NCBI GenBank assembly: GCA_910575165.1
Contig: CAJTDS010000007.1
Coordinates: forward strand, 55,688-119,687
Reading direction: 5' to 3'
DNA: 64,000 nucleotides
From: Eggerthellaceae bacterium
GTDB taxonomy: Bacteria; Actinomycetota; Coriobacteriia; Coriobacteriales; Eggerthellaceae
A program made the translations under genes and the position numbers. Positions 47,694 through 57,099 of the stretch are shown here, in pieces. The notes below the pieces were generated by a model that was not told the DNA's origin, did not search any database, and saw nothing but the letters and a program-made list of their open reading frames with translations. The first letter of the stretch is position 1. Each line of letters opens with the position of its first letter.

Positions 47694-48118
47694 TCTTGCA
47701 GCTTTCCGTTTTCATGCAGAACGAGCGGGGTCGCATGGCCGACGCCTGCCGCACCATAGCCGACGCCGGCATCGACATCCACGCGCTTTTCGTGGCCGAT
47801 ACCGAGCAGTTCGGCGTTCTGCGCGCCCTGTGCGACACGCCCGCCACGGCCGCCGAGCGCATGCAGCAGGCCGGTTGGCGCGCCACGGTCACGCCCGTTA
47901 TCGGCGTGCGCGTCGACGACGTGCCAGGCGGGCTGGCGGCGCTCCTCACGTTTCTGGACGAGCGCGACGTGAACGTGGAATACGGCTACTGCGTGTCCTT
48001 GGAGGACGGCAGCGCCGTGAACATCTTGAAAACCGATGGGGACAAGGCTCTTGAGGCCGTGCTCGCCGAGGCGGGCTTCGCCATCGCGCGACCCGAGGAA
48101 ATCTACGACATTGACTAA
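47690..48118 (+). CDS. Tandem ACT domain protein (first copy)
   Basis: The 142-residue protein has two ACT-like repeats: LSVFMQNERGRMADACRTIADAG (first, residues about 3-60) and GVRVDDVPGGLAALLTFLDERDV (second, about 70-135). ACT domains bind amino acids or related acids. Its start overlaps paaK (ATGA), as is common in the paaK-ACT-ior clusters of anaerobes, so it probably senses an aromatic compound and controls the ligase or a regulator. Confidence 0.85.
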   Translation: MILQLSVFMQNERGRMADACRTIADAGIDIHALFVADTEQFGVLRALCDTPATAAERMQQAGWRATVTPVIGVRVDDVPGGLAALLTFLDERDVNVEYGYCVSLEDGSAVNILKTDGDKALEAVLAEAGFAIARPEEIYDID

Positions 48119-48128
48119 GCGAGAGAAC

Positions 48129-49592
48129 ATGTCCTCATCCTTCCTGCGCAGCCGCCGTCTGCCGCTTCGGCGCGGCAGCTCGCTGCCCATCGTGGTTGCC
48201 GGCGCGCTGGCGTTGGCGCTGTCCCTCGTTCCCGTATGCGGCACGGCCTTCGACCTGCTGCCTTCCGACGCGGGCGCCGGCGTTCCGGTCGCCCATGCCG
48301 AGGTGCGCAAGAGCGACGTCATCCTGGGCTCGTCGGTGGATTCCCGGGGGCTTTCCGTCGCCCAGAGCCCCAGCATCGAGGCGAAGTACGCCATCTGCAT
48401 GGGCTCCGACGGGACCGTCTACTACGAGCGCGATGCCGACTCGCCATCCCAGATAGCCTCCGTTACGAAGGTTATGACGGGGCTGGTGGCGCTCAAGGCG
48501 GTTGATGACGGCATCGTGTCGCTCGATACGCCCGTGGAGGTTTCCGCCGAGGCAGCTTCGGTGGGCGAGTCGTCGGCCGGGCTGCTCTACGGCGACGTCA
48601 TGCCCCTGCAGACGGCGCTTGCGGCATTGCTCGTGCCTTCCGGCAACGATGCCGCGGTGGCTATCGCCCAAACAGTGGGGCAGGCCATGATTGACGCCGG
48701 CACGGCAAGCTCCGCCGATCCCGAGCAGGCCTTCGTCGACGCCATGAACGAGGAGGCCTCGGCTCTTGGCTGCGCCGACACGGTCTACGAGAACCCTCAC
48801 GGGCTCGACGACGACGGCTTCGAGGGCAACCTGCACAGCACCGCCCGCGACGTGGCCCTGGTGGTCAGGGAGGCCATGGGCTACCAGCAGTTCCGCGATG
48901 CCGTGGCTCTGGGGGACACCGACATCACCGTCTCCCGCGCCGGCTCCGACGCCACCATCCATTTGGTGGCTACCGACGAGTTCCCCCAGTACACCGAGTA
49001 CGCCGTGGGCGTGAAGACCGGTTTCACCAGCTTGGCGGGCGCTTGCTTTGCCGGGGCCACCAACAAGGACGGGCTGGAGCTGTACTCCATCGTGCTCGGC
49101 TGCGAAGACGAGTCCACGCGCTTCCAGGATGCGGCGACGCTGGCCGAATGGGTGTATGACCATCTGGTCACCTATCCGCTGGCGAACAGTCCCGACCGGG
49201 TGGCCATGGACGGCGCACAGGTGCCGGTCGTCGCAGAGGTCGCATGCTTGGACTGGATAGACAAGACGGTGCCTGCCACCATGGAGGACCCGTCGGCCAC
49301 CGTGGAGCTGTTCGACCTGAACGGCAACATCTCCCAGACCGTGGAGTTCTACGAGCCTACCGGCGAAGTGAGAACCGGGGACGTGGTGGGGCATATCACC
49401 TTCACGCAGCGCAACACTATCGTCGCCAGCCAAGACCTGGTGGCGTGCGAGAGCGTCGCCGCGCCGGGCATCTTCGAGCGCGTGGGCATCTTCTTCGACC
49501 GGCTGGTGCGCAATTTCACCGGGGCCGAGCAGCATGCGCGCTCCGTCGTGCTCAACACCACGACGCTCATCGTCGACAAAACCGCCTCCTAG
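48129..49592 (+). CDS. D-alanyl-D-alanine carboxypeptidase (serine, S11)
   Basis: The protein of about 487 residues has an N-terminal signal sequence (VVAGALALALSLVPVCGTAF), then the penicillin-binding motifs SVTK (about residue 112), SGN in PSGNDAAV, and KTG in VGVKTGFT. This is the S11 family (DacA/DacF-like), which trims the terminal D-Ala from stem peptides. It lies between an ACT gene and an FHA gene; it has no link to arylpyruvate use that I can see. Alternative start TTG 48111. Confidence 0.9.
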   Translation: MSSSFLRSRRLPLRRGSSLPIVVAGALALALSLVPVCGTAFDLLPSDAGAGVPVAHAEVRKSDVILGSSVDSRGLSVAQSPSIEAKYAICMGSDGTVYYERDADSPSQIASVTKVMTGLVALKAVDDGIVSLDTPVEVSAEAASVGESSAGLLYGDVMPLQTALAALLVPSGNDAAVAIAQTVGQAMIDAGTASSADPEQAFVDAMNEEASALGCADTVYENPHGLDDDGFEGNLHSTARDVALVVREAMGYQQFRDAVALGDTDITVSRAGSDATIHLVATDEFPQYTEYAVGVKTGFTSLAGACFAGATNKDGLELYSIVLGCEDESTRFQDAATLAEWVYDHLVTYPLANSPDRVAMDGAQVPVVAEVACLDWIDKTVPATMEDPSATVELFDLNGNISQTVEFYEPTGEVRTGDVVGHITFTQRNTIVASQDLVACESVAAPGIFERVGIFFDRLVRNFTGAEQHARSVVLNTTTLIVDKTAS

Positions 49593-49616
49593 GCGGCGTG
49601 CGAAAGGAGGGAGCAG

Positions 49617-50066
49617 ATGAACAGCTTCTGCCCCGTATGCAACAACCCCATCGAAGCGGGGGTGAGGGTGTGCCCCAGCTGCGGCTTCAAGCTGCTCGAG
49701 GCCACCCAGCGCTTCAGCCCCATCGAGATCTCCGAGCAGTCGCGCTCGTTCGTGGCCGCGCCGCCGGCGACGGCGTCGCTTCACGTGGTGCGCGGCCCCC
49801 AGACCGGGGTGAGCTACCAGCTGGGCACCGAGCCGCTGCTCGTGGGCCGCAGCCCCAAGTGCCCCATCTTCCTCAACGACATGACCGTCTCCCGCGAGCA
49901 TGCGGTGGTCGCTCCCGACGGGGACGGTTTCGCCATCACCGACAGCCATTCCTTCAACGGGGTGTGGGTGAACAACGAAACCGTCGAGCACCATCACCTG
50001 CGGGACGGGGATATCATCCAGGTAGGCGTGTTCTGCCTGCTGTTCAAGGAGGAAGCGGCGCGCTAG
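49617..50066 (+). CDS. Zinc-ribbon FHA domain protein
   Basis: The 149-residue protein begins with a CxxC-CxxC zinc ribbon (CPVCNNPIEAGVRVCPSCG, residues 5-23) and ends with an FHA domain (about 62-146) carrying the phosphothreonine-binding motifs LLVGRSPKC, VSREHAVV and HSFNGVWVN. FHA proteins bind Thr-phosphorylated partners, often Ser/Thr kinase targets involved in growth or cell wall control. AAAGGAGG precedes the ATG. A tie to DacA through cell wall regulation is inference. Confidence 0.88.
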   Translation: MNSFCPVCNNPIEAGVRVCPSCGFKLLEATQRFSPIEISEQSRSFVAAPPATASLHVVRGPQTGVSYQLGTEPLLVGRSPKCPIFLNDMTVSREHAVVAPDGDGFAITDSHSFNGVWVNNETVEHHHLRDGDIIQVGVFCLLFKEEAAR

Positions 50067-50103
50067 CCGCCCCTCGGCCGAGAGAGATGGAAAGGAGCTG
50101 CCG

Positions 50104-51837
50104 GTGCAGCTTTTGTCTGGCAACGAGGCCGTCGCGCAGGGGGCCTGGGAGGCTGGCGCCCACGTAGGAGCTGCTTACCCGGGCACGCCTTCGACGGAGA
50201 CCATGGAGGCCTTCGCGAAGAAGGACGGCGTCTACGCCGAGTGGGCGGTCAACGAGAAGGTGGCCGCGGAGGTGTGTCTGGGGGCGTCCGCCGCGGGCGC
50301 GCGCGTGCTGACCACAATGAAGCACGTGGGCGTGAACGTTGCGGCCGACCCGCTGTTCACCGCCGCCTATACGGGCGTGGGCGGCGGCATGGTGGTGCTG
50401 GCGGCCGACGATCCGGGGATGTACTCGTCCCAGAACGAGCAGGACTCCCACTGGTACGCCAAAGCCGCGTGCATCCCCATGCTGGACCCGTCCGACTCCG
50501 CCGAGGCGCTCGCCTTCACGCGCGACGCGTTCAAGCTTTCCGAGCGCTTCGACGTGCCGTTCTTCATCCGCTCGTCCGTGCGCGTGTCCCATACCAAGAC
50601 CCCCGTTGAGGTGGGGCAGCGCACCGAGCGCGAGCTTCGCCCGGCCCTCGACGATCCGCGGAAGTGGGTTATGATGCCGGCTTTCGCGAAGCCGCGGCGC
50701 AAGGCGCAGCTGCAGCGCATCGCCGACTTGGAGCAGTGGGCGGAGGAGTGCTCCTGCAACCGTGTGGAGGAGGGAGACGGGTCGGTAGGGGTCGTGTGCG
50801 CCGGCGCCGTCTATCAGCACGTGCGCGAGGCGCTGCCCGACGCCTCCGTGCTCAAGCTCGGCTGCACCTGGCCCCTTCCGGCCCGAAAGCTCCGGCGGTT
50901 CGCGGAGTCGGTCGACCGTTTGTACGTGATCGAGGAAGCCTCCACCTACCTGCGCGACGGCGTGAGCGCCTGCGGCGTCGATGTGAGCGATACGCCCCGG
51001 CCTCTTCCCACCGACAGCGAGCTGACGCCGGGGCTGGTGCGTGCGGCGTTCGGGATCGATGAGCCCGCCCATCGCGACCTGCCCGCCGACCTGCCCGCCC
51101 GCCCGCCCGCGCTCTGCGCCGGATGCCCCCACAGGCTCGTCTTCAAGGAGCTCTCCCGCATGCGGGCCATCGTTACCGGGGATATCGGCTGCTATACCTT
51201 GGGCGCGCTGCCGCCGCTTTCGGCTATGAACACCTGCGTGGACATGGGCGCTTCCGTCTCCATGGCCCACGGGATGGAGCTGGCCTTGGCCGGCAGCGAC
51301 CACAAGCCCGTGGTGGCGGTTATCGGCGATTCTACCTTCGCCCATTCGGGGCTTTCGTCCTTGGTGTCCACCGTGTACAACCAGGGATGCTCCACCGTGT
51401 GCATCCTGGACAACCGCACCACGGCCATGACCGGCCGACAGGGCAACCCCTTCAACGGGGAGACGCTGCAGGGCCGCGAGAGCCGCGAGCTCGACCTGGA
51501 AGCCGTTCTGCGCGCCCTCGGTATCGAGGATGTGGCCGTGGTTGACCCCAACGACATGCTGGCGGTTCGCCGTTCGCTGAAGGAGGCCGTGGCGAACCCC
51601 TCGGTGTCCGTCGTCATCTTCCGCAGCCCCTGCGTGCTCATCGACCGCGTGCGCCGTGCCCCCTACTACGTGAGCGCATCGTGCACCGGTTGCGGCGTCT
51701 GCCCGACGCTGGGATGCCCTGCCATCGAGAAGGTTCCGGAGACGGGCCAGGCGTCCATAGACCAGGATCAATGCATCGGATGCGGCCAGTGCGCCCAGTA
51801 CTGCGCCTTCAAGGCGATCGAGAGGGAGGGGGAGTAG
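50104..51837 (+). CDS. iorA: Indolepyruvate:ferredoxin oxidoreductase alpha subunit
   Basis: IorA with IorB oxidatively decarboxylates aromatic 2-oxoacids (indole-, phenyl- or hydroxyphenylpyruvate) to the aryl-acetyl-CoA, reducing ferredoxin. The 577-residue protein has the N-terminal domain LSGNEAVAQGAWEAG and YPGTPSTETM, the TPP region GDSTFAHSGLSSLV and NQGCSTVCILDNRTTAMTG, and two 4Fe-4S motifs at the end (CTGCGVC and CIGCGQCAQYC). GTG 50104 follows AAAGGAG. Confidence 0.95.
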   Translation: MQLLSGNEAVAQGAWEAGAHVGAAYPGTPSTETMEAFAKKDGVYAEWAVNEKVAAEVCLGASAAGARVLTTMKHVGVNVAADPLFTAAYTGVGGGMVVLAADDPGMYSSQNEQDSHWYAKAACIPMLDPSDSAEALAFTRDAFKLSERFDVPFFIRSSVRVSHTKTPVEVGQRTERELRPALDDPRKWVMMPAFAKPRRKAQLQRIADLEQWAEECSCNRVEEGDGSVGVVCAGAVYQHVREALPDASVLKLGCTWPLPARKLRRFAESVDRLYVIEEASTYLRDGVSACGVDVSDTPRPLPTDSELTPGLVRAAFGIDEPAHRDLPADLPARPPALCAGCPHRLVFKELSRMRAIVTGDIGCYTLGALPPLSAMNTCVDMGASVSMAHGMELALAGSDHKPVVAVIGDSTFAHSGLSSLVSTVYNQGCSTVCILDNRTTAMTGRQGNPFNGETLQGRESRELDLEAVLRALGIEDVAVVDPNDMLAVRRSLKEAVANPSVSVVIFRSPCVLIDRVRRAPYYVSASCTGCGVCPTLGCPAIEKVPETGQASIDQDQCIGCGQCAQYCAFKAIEREGE

Positions 51838-51840
51838 GCT

Positions 51841-52431
51841 ATGGGAAGCGTCGTTACCGTGCTGCTCTGTGGCGTTGGCGGGCAGGGAACCATCCTTGCC
51901 GCTGACCTGCTTGCCCGCGCGGCGCTGGCCTCGGGATTCCAGGCGAAGGTCTCCGAGATCCACGGCATGTCCCAGCGCGGCGGCTCCGTGACCACCGTGG
52001 TGCGCTTTGGCAAGGACGGCGTGTCGTCCATGGTGTGCGACCCCGGCACGGCCGATGCCGTGGTCTCCTTCGAGACGACCGAGGCCCTGCGCAACCTTCC
52101 CTTCGTCAGCCGGGACGGCTATCTGCTGGTGTCCGACACCTCCATCGCTCCGTTGCCGGTGCTCACGGGCAAGGCCGCCATGCCACGCGACGTGTCGGGG
52201 CGGCTGCGGGATGCGGGAGCGGTCGTGATCGACGCCGACGCCCTTGCGAAGCGGGTCGGAAGCCCCAAGTCGGTGAACGTGGTGCTGTTGGGCGCCCTCG
52301 CCATCCGCTTGGAGTTCCCGCTCGACGCATGGGAACGGGTCATCCGGGAGCGCGTGCCTGCGAAGACCGTCGATGCCAACCTCGCCGCCTTCCACGAGGG
52401 CTACCGGTTCGCCCAGCAGGCGGTCGGCTAG
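51841..52431 (+). CDS. iorB: Indolepyruvate:ferredoxin oxidoreductase beta subunit
   Basis: The 196-residue protein is the gamma-domain partner of IorA with CGVGGQGTILAADLLARAALASG and the conserved SEIHGMSQRGGSVTTVVRFG. It starts three bases after iorA. Together they form a two-gene operon next to two PaaK and two ACT genes. Confidence 0.95.
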   Translation: MGSVVTVLLCGVGGQGTILAADLLARAALASGFQAKVSEIHGMSQRGGSVTTVVRFGKDGVSSMVCDPGTADAVVSFETTEALRNLPFVSRDGYLLVSDTSIAPLPVLTGKAAMPRDVSGRLRDAGAVVIDADALAKRVGSPKSVNVVLLGALAIRLEFPLDAWERVIRERVPAKTVDANLAAFHEGYRFAQQAVG

Positions 52432-52497
52432 CGCCCCGCCTGCGTTTCCGCGCGCCGCTTCCCGCGCCGTTTCCGTCGTTTCTGCTTAGGAGTTGCC

Positions 52498-52944
52498 ATG
52501 AGCGTCCGCCAGATGAGCGTGTTTCTTGAAAGCAAGCCGGGTCATATGAAGCGGGTGCTGGATGCCTTCGAGTCGGCCCGTGTGTCGGTCCGCGGCTACA
52601 GCGCCTCCGATACGGGCGATTACGGAATTGTCCGCTTCATCGTGGACGACCCCGACCGCGCCGCCGCCGTTCTGTCCGACATGGGCACCGCTTGGAAGGC
52701 TACCGACGTGCTGTGCGTCGCGCTGGAGGACAAGCCCGGCGAGCTCGCCCGGGTCATGGGCATCGTCTCGGACGTAGGCATCAACGTGCTGTACAGCTAT
52801 TCGCTCATTTCGACGTTCATCGCGCTGTCGGTGAAGGATTTGGACGAAGCGGAGTGCCTGCTATCGAAGCAGCCGGTCGTTTTGGTGGACCAGGCGGCTT
52901 TGGCGAGACCGGTCCGCGAGCTGCGGACGAAGGGGGCCGAGTAG
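52498..52944 (+). CDS. Tandem ACT domain protein (second copy)
   Basis: The 148-residue protein has two ACT repeats (LESKPGHMKRVLDAFESARVS and LEDKPGELARVMGIVSDVGIN). It is distantly like the first ACT protein of this cluster. It lies between iorB and the second paaK, so each ligase has one ACT partner. Confidence 0.85.
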   Translation: MSVRQMSVFLESKPGHMKRVLDAFESARVSVRGYSASDTGDYGIVRFIVDDPDRAAAVLSDMGTAWKATDVLCVALEDKPGELARVMGIVSDVGINVLYSYSLISTFIALSVKDLDEAECLLSKQPVVLVDQAALARPVRELRTKGAE

Positions 52945-52946
52945 CC

Positions 52947-54311
52947 ATGGCGTCTCAGTTGACCAAGCAGGAGGCCCTGGAAGCCCTTCGCAACAAGGAC
53001 TACGAGAGGTTTCCCATCCACAATCCCGATATCGAGTGCGCTTCCCGCGAGCGGATACGGGCCATTCAGCTGGAGAAGCTCATCCAACAGGTGAAATGGA
53101 TCTACGAGCGCGTTGTGTGGTACCGCGAGAAGATGGATGCCGCCGGCGTGACCCCTGGCGACATCAGGACGCTCGAAGACGTGCGCAAGCTTCCCTTCAC
53201 TGACAAGGGCGCCCTGCGGGAGACGTTTCCCTACGGGCTGTTCGCCGTGCCGCTCGACGAGGTGGTGGAGCTTCATGCGTCTAGCGGTACCACGGGCAAG
53301 CCCATCGTGGTGGGCTACAACCGATCCGATATGGACATGTGGGCCGATTGCATCATGCGCATGGTGCAGATGGCCGGCGTCGTGCCCTCCGACCGTGCGC
53401 AGATGGCTTTCGGCTACGGCATGTTCACCGGCGGCTTCGGGCTGCATTACGGGCTGCAGCGGCTCGGCTGCATGATGATTCCCGCAGGCTCGGGCAACAC
53501 CGAGCGCCATATCGCCATGATAGAGGACTACGGTACGACGGTGCTGGTTGCAACTCCGTCCTACGCGCTGCACGTGTGCGAAGTGGGGGAGAAGCTCGGC
53601 TACGATTGGGAGCGCTCGCCGCTTCGCGTGGGGCTGTTCGGCGGCGAGCCGTGCCCGCCTGGCCTAAAGGCCGAGATCGAGTCGCGCATGCACATCATCT
53701 GCACTGACAACTACGGGCTGACCGAGGTGATGGGGCCGGGCGTGTCCGGGGAATGCCTGGCCAGCCGGGATATGCAGCATATCGCCGAGGACCACTTCCT
53801 CTGGGAGGTGGTGGACCCCGAAACCGGCGAGCCCGTGCCCGAGGGCCAGGAGGGCGAACTTGTGCTCACGCCGCTCGGCAAGCAGGCTATACCGGTGCTC
53901 CGCTACCGGACCCACGACCTCACCCGGGTCATCACCGAGCCCTGTGCCTGCGGGCGTACCACGGCGCGCATGCAGAAGGTGCGCAGCCGCAGCGACGACA
54001 TGCTCATCATCCGCGGGACGAACGTGTTTCCGTCGCAGGTGGAGGACGTGCTGGCCACCATCGAGGGCGTGACGCCCCACTACCGTATCGTGGTGGAGAA
54101 CGAGACGGGCCTGGACACCATGACGGTGTACGTGGAGCTGAAGCCCGAGGCCATGAGCGATTCCTTCGCCGAGATGGATGCGTTCCGCCAGGCCATAGCC
54201 GACAAGCTCAAGGGCGTTCTTCTGGTGGGCGTGCAGGTGAGGCTTGTGGAGCCGGGCGGCATTCAGCGTACCACCGGCAAGGCGAAGCACGTCGAGGACA
54301 AGCGCAGGTAG
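52947..54311 (+). CDS. Phenylacetate-CoA ligase family protein (second copy)
   Basis: The 454-residue protein shares motifs with the first copy: ASSGTTGKPIVVGY (about residue 113), YGLTEVMGPGVSGEC, RYRTHDLTRVI, RGTNVFPSQVEDV and TTGKAKHVEDKR. It would be the AMP-forming aryl-acyl-CoA synthetase acting on IorAB products. The ATG follows two bases after the ACT stop. The two copies probably differ in substrate. Confidence 0.88.
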   Translation: MASQLTKQEALEALRNKDYERFPIHNPDIECASRERIRAIQLEKLIQQVKWIYERVVWYREKMDAAGVTPGDIRTLEDVRKLPFTDKGALRETFPYGLFAVPLDEVVELHASSGTTGKPIVVGYNRSDMDMWADCIMRMVQMAGVVPSDRAQMAFGYGMFTGGFGLHYGLQRLGCMMIPAGSGNTERHIAMIEDYGTTVLVATPSYALHVCEVGEKLGYDWERSPLRVGLFGGEPCPPGLKAEIESRMHIICTDNYGLTEVMGPGVSGECLASRDMQHIAEDHFLWEVVDPETGEPVPEGQEGELVLTPLGKQAIPVLRYRTHDLTRVITEPCACGRTTARMQKVRSRSDDMLIIRGTNVFPSQVEDVLATIEGVTPHYRIVVENETGLDTMTVYVELKPEAMSDSFAEMDAFRQAIADKLKGVLLVGVQVRLVEPGGIQRTTGKAKHVEDKRR

Positions 54312-54317
54312 ACTGCC

Positions 54318-55259
54318 TTGGGCTCGGCGGAAAACCCCCGGTTGAAGGGCCGGTTCGCTCCGAGCCCCACCGGCCGCATGCATGCCGGCAACATCTACGC
54401 GTCGCTCATGGCGTGGTTGGTTGCGAAGTCCCGGGGCGGATCGATGGTGCTTCGCATCGAGGATTTGGACCGCGAGCGCTCGAAGCCCACTTTCGCCGAC
54501 CAGGTGCAGCGGGACTACGAGATGCTGGGGCTTGCCTGGGACGAGGGTCCCGTTTTCCAGCACGACCGGGACGATGCCTACCGGCAGGCGCTGGACGTGC
54601 TTCGGGAACATAGGCTCGTGTACCCCTGCTTCTGCTCCCGGGCCGATCTGCACGCCGCAAGCGCCCCGCACCGGGGCGAGAAGCTCGTCTATCCGGGAAC
54701 GTGCCGGGGACTGGGGGCCGCCGAGGTGCGAAGGCGGCTCGAGGAGAGGAGGGCGGCAGCCCTGCGGCTGTCCGTTCCCGACGAGACCGTGTCCTTCGTC
54801 GACCTGGTGCAGGGGCCCTACGGGCAGAACCTTGCGGCGGAATGCGGCGACTTCCTGGTCAAGCGCTCAGACGGCGCTTTCGCTTACCAGCTGGCGGTGG
54901 TCGTTGACGACGCGGCGTGCGGCGTGAGCTCGGTTGTGCGCGGCGTAGACCTTCTATGCTCCACTCCTCAGCAGATATACCTGCAGCGGCTGCTGGGCTT
55001 TTCCCAGCCCGAATACGCCCATGTGCCGCTTCTGGTGGCGCAACGCGACCGCAGGCTCTCGAAACGCGACCGGGATGCCTCGCTGGAGGAGCTTATGGCC
55101 CGCTACGGAAGCCCCCGGGGGGTTCTGGGACATATCGCCTTCGTCGCGGGGCTGCAGGACGAGGATGCGCCCGCTACGCCAGAGCAGCTGCTGCAGGGCT
55201 TTTCAACGGATGCGTTTCCGCGGATGTTCCCGGACAAGGTGCAGATTCCGTTCCGCTAG
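54318..55259 (+). CDS. gluQ: Glutamyl-Q tRNA(Asp) synthetase
   Basis: GluQRS attaches glutamate to queuosine at position 34 of tRNA-Asp. The 313-residue protein is the GluRS catalytic core without the anticodon-binding domain: RFAPSPTGRMHAGNIY at the start, a zinc-binding CFCSRADLH with distal cysteine in YPGTCRG, and the KMSKS-like RLSKRDRD near residue 250. TTG 54318 is required, since RFAPSPTG follows closely; the ribosome site is weak. Confidence 0.85.
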   Translation: MGSAENPRLKGRFAPSPTGRMHAGNIYASLMAWLVAKSRGGSMVLRIEDLDRERSKPTFADQVQRDYEMLGLAWDEGPVFQHDRDDAYRQALDVLREHRLVYPCFCSRADLHAASAPHRGEKLVYPGTCRGLGAAEVRRRLEERRAAALRLSVPDETVSFVDLVQGPYGQNLAAECGDFLVKRSDGAFAYQLAVVVDDAACGVSSVVRGVDLLCSTPQQIYLQRLLGFSQPEYAHVPLLVAQRDRRLSKRDRDASLEELMARYGSPRGVLGHIAFVAGLQDEDAPATPEQLLQGFSTDAFPRMFPDKVQIPFR

Positions 55260-55279
55260 GGTTCTGGCAGGGGAGGCGT

Positions 55280-56230
55280 CTACCAGCAGAGGGGGAGCGT
55301 GCTTGCGAAGATGGCGGCGGCGTAAAACGCGCCCAGGGTGATGTTCACGGCGGCGATTTGCCCCATGGCCGCGATGCGCGACTGCGGCGCCAGCGGATTT
55401 GCGAACAGCACCTTCACCTGAGGATAGGCGGCAAGCAGCATGAAGGGGAGCACGAGGACGCCTCCGGAGAAGAACGCGGCCACGTCGAGGAGTATGCAGG
55501 CGATCCATGCGAGTACGGCGCCATGGTAAACGGCTCGGGTTTTTGCGCGGCCGAGCCTTACGGGCAGCGTGCGCCGTCCCGCTTCGGTATCCTTCTCGAT
55601 GTCGCAGGTGTTGTTCGTCATCATGATGAGCCCCACGCCGACGACGGTGGGCAGCGCCCAGAGCGCCATCAGGGGCTCCAGCCGCCCGGTGAGCACGTAG
55701 TAGCAGGCTAGCGGGATAAGGCCGCCCATGACGATGCCGCTTACGAACTCGCCGACGGGAAGGTAGGAGAGCGGCGTCTTGCCGGCCGAGTAGGCCACGA
55801 CGAAGAAGGCCCCCACGACGCCGATGACGAGGGGGACCCAGCCGGACAGCCATACGATGTAGGCGCCCAGCACGAAGGCGGCCGCAAGGAAACCCGCTGC
55901 GAGCAACTTCACGTGGGCCGGGTTCACCGCGTTGCAGGCCAGCACGTTGTCGTCGGGCTCCAGGTTATCGTCGGCGGAGTCGGACCCCTTCACGTAGTCG
56001 TAGTAGTCGTTGAGGGTGTTGACCGAGGCCTGCATGAGGACGCAGATGGCCAAAAGCACCAGCGAGGTCGACAGGGAGACGGCGGCGACGTTGGCCGCCG
56101 CAGCCACGGCGACAAGGCAGGGCAGCACCGCCGCAGGCCATGTGTGGGGAGCCGCGAGGTTCAGGGCCATGCGCGCGGTCAGGGGTGTGAGCGCCCGTGG
56201 GCTCTCGGACGGGTTCGCAGGTTGTCCCAT
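55280..56230 (-). CDS. menA: 1,4-dihydroxy-2-naphthoate polyprenyltransferase (MenA-like, UbiA family)
   Basis: The protein of about 316 residues has nine or so membrane helices and the UbiA motifs NDYYDYVKGSDS (first Asp-rich site) and NNTCDIEKDTEAGRRT (second). MenA attaches the isoprenoid tail to make demethylmenaquinone. ATG 56230 is preceded by AAGGA. It is divergent from the lipoprotein gene. Menaquinone would serve the flavoprotein/cytochrome respiration suggested nearby. Another UbiA prenyltransferase is possible but less likely. Confidence 0.85.
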   Translation of the reverse strand: MGQPANPSESPRALTPLTARMALNLAAPHTWPAAVLPCLVAVAAAANVAAVSLSTSLVLLAICVLMQASVNTLNDYYDYVKGSDSADDNLEPDDNVLACNAVNPAHVKLLAAGFLAAAFVLGAYIVWLSGWVPLVIGVVGAFFVVAYSAGKTPLSYLPVGEFVSGIVMGGLIPLACYYVLTGRLEPLMALWALPTVVGVGLIMMTNNTCDIEKDTEAGRRTLPVRLGRAKTRAVYHGAVLAWIACILLDVAAFFSGGVLVLPFMLLAAYPQVKVLFANPLAPQSRIAAMGQIAAVNITLGAFYAAAIFASTLPLCW

Positions 56231-56267
56231 GGAGGTCCTTCTTACGAGATGCTTACGACGGAGAAGC

Positions 56268-56289
56268 ATTATAGGTCATTTGATATAAT
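56268..56289. promoter_or_regulatory. Back-to-back promoters of menA and the lipoprotein gene
   Basis: On plus, TGA-TATAAT (56281-56289) is an extended -10 before the lipoprotein gene. On minus, TATAAT occupies 56273 down to 56268, 38 bases before menA. The two -10 elements almost touch. Confidence 0.6.
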
Positions 56290-56396
56290 CGCAGCCATAT
56301 CCATCAGCCCTGCGGAGGATGGCGGTATGCTGGTGGTGCATCGCGGTTCGCAGGGAACCGCGCACCGAAGTATCGAGGATGCGGAAGGGAAAGAGG

Positions 56397-56972
56397 ATGA
56401 AGATGAAAAAGGTGCTCGCTGCTGCCGTTGCGGCCATGATGTTGACCTTCGGCTGCATGGCTTTGGCAGGGTGCAGCCAGCCCAGTGCCGAGGACGTTAT
56501 CCGCGATGGGCTCACCAAGGAGCTCGACCAGGTGAAGAACCTAGACGGCGAGCTGATGTCCGAGGTGGGCGCCATGGACGCCGCAAGCGAGCTCGAGACC
56601 TACGGCATCACCGCCCAGTCCTTCATGGAGACCTACTTCGACGGCTTCGACTACAGCATCGACGAGGTCACCATCGACGAGAACGACAAGAACAAGGCAA
56701 CCGCCGTGGTGACGCTGAAGGTGAAGAGCCTGACCGACGTGTACACCAAGATCACCGAGGCTTCCACCGAGTTCGCCTCGGGTGCCGATGTGGCCTCCAT
56801 GTCCGAGGACGAGCTCAACCAGAAGGTGGGCGAGATCGTCCTGCAGGCCATCACCGACGTGCCTGCGACCGAAACCGAGGCCGTGACGCTTCCGCTCGTA
56901 TGCGAGAACAACGAGTGGCAGGTGACCGACGCCGGCCTCCAGCAGCTCGGCATCGCCATGTTCAACCTGTAG
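56397..56972 (+). CDS. Hypothetical lipoprotein, DUF5105-like
   Basis: The 191-residue protein has a signal peptide with lipobox LAGCS (Cys23-24), and a mature acidic domain with YGITAQSFMETYFDGFDYSID and VTLKVKSLTDVY. The fold resembles the DUF5105/DUF4878 class of exported lipoproteins. Function unknown. ATG 56397 or 56403 is the start, after GAAGGGA. It has its own promoter and terminator, so it is a single gene. Confidence 0.7.
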   Translation: MKMKKVLAAAVAAMMLTFGCMALAGCSQPSAEDVIRDGLTKELDQVKNLDGELMSEVGAMDAASELETYGITAQSFMETYFDGFDYSIDEVTIDENDKNKATAVVTLKVKSLTDVYTKITEASTEFASGADVASMSEDELNQKVGEIVLQAITDVPATETEAVTLPLVCENNEWQVTDAGLQQLGIAMFNL

Positions 56973-57002
56973 AAGCCGTCGGCAAGGTTCTGATTTTTGA
57001 TG

Positions 57003-57035
57003 AAAGGGCGCAATCGAAAGATTGCGCCCTTTGCT
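57003..57035. terminator. Perfect hairpin terminator after lipoprotein gene
   Basis: AAAGGGCGCAATC (57003-57015) pairs exactly with GATTGCGCCCTTT (57020-57032) around GAAA. It may act on both strands, ending the convergent LuxR gene too. Confidence 0.85.
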
Positions 57036-57099
57036 ACGCAAGGGCGTTTCCCGTGCCTTGCGAGCGATGCTTCGTGAATAGCCTGTCGTTTGCCCGCTT

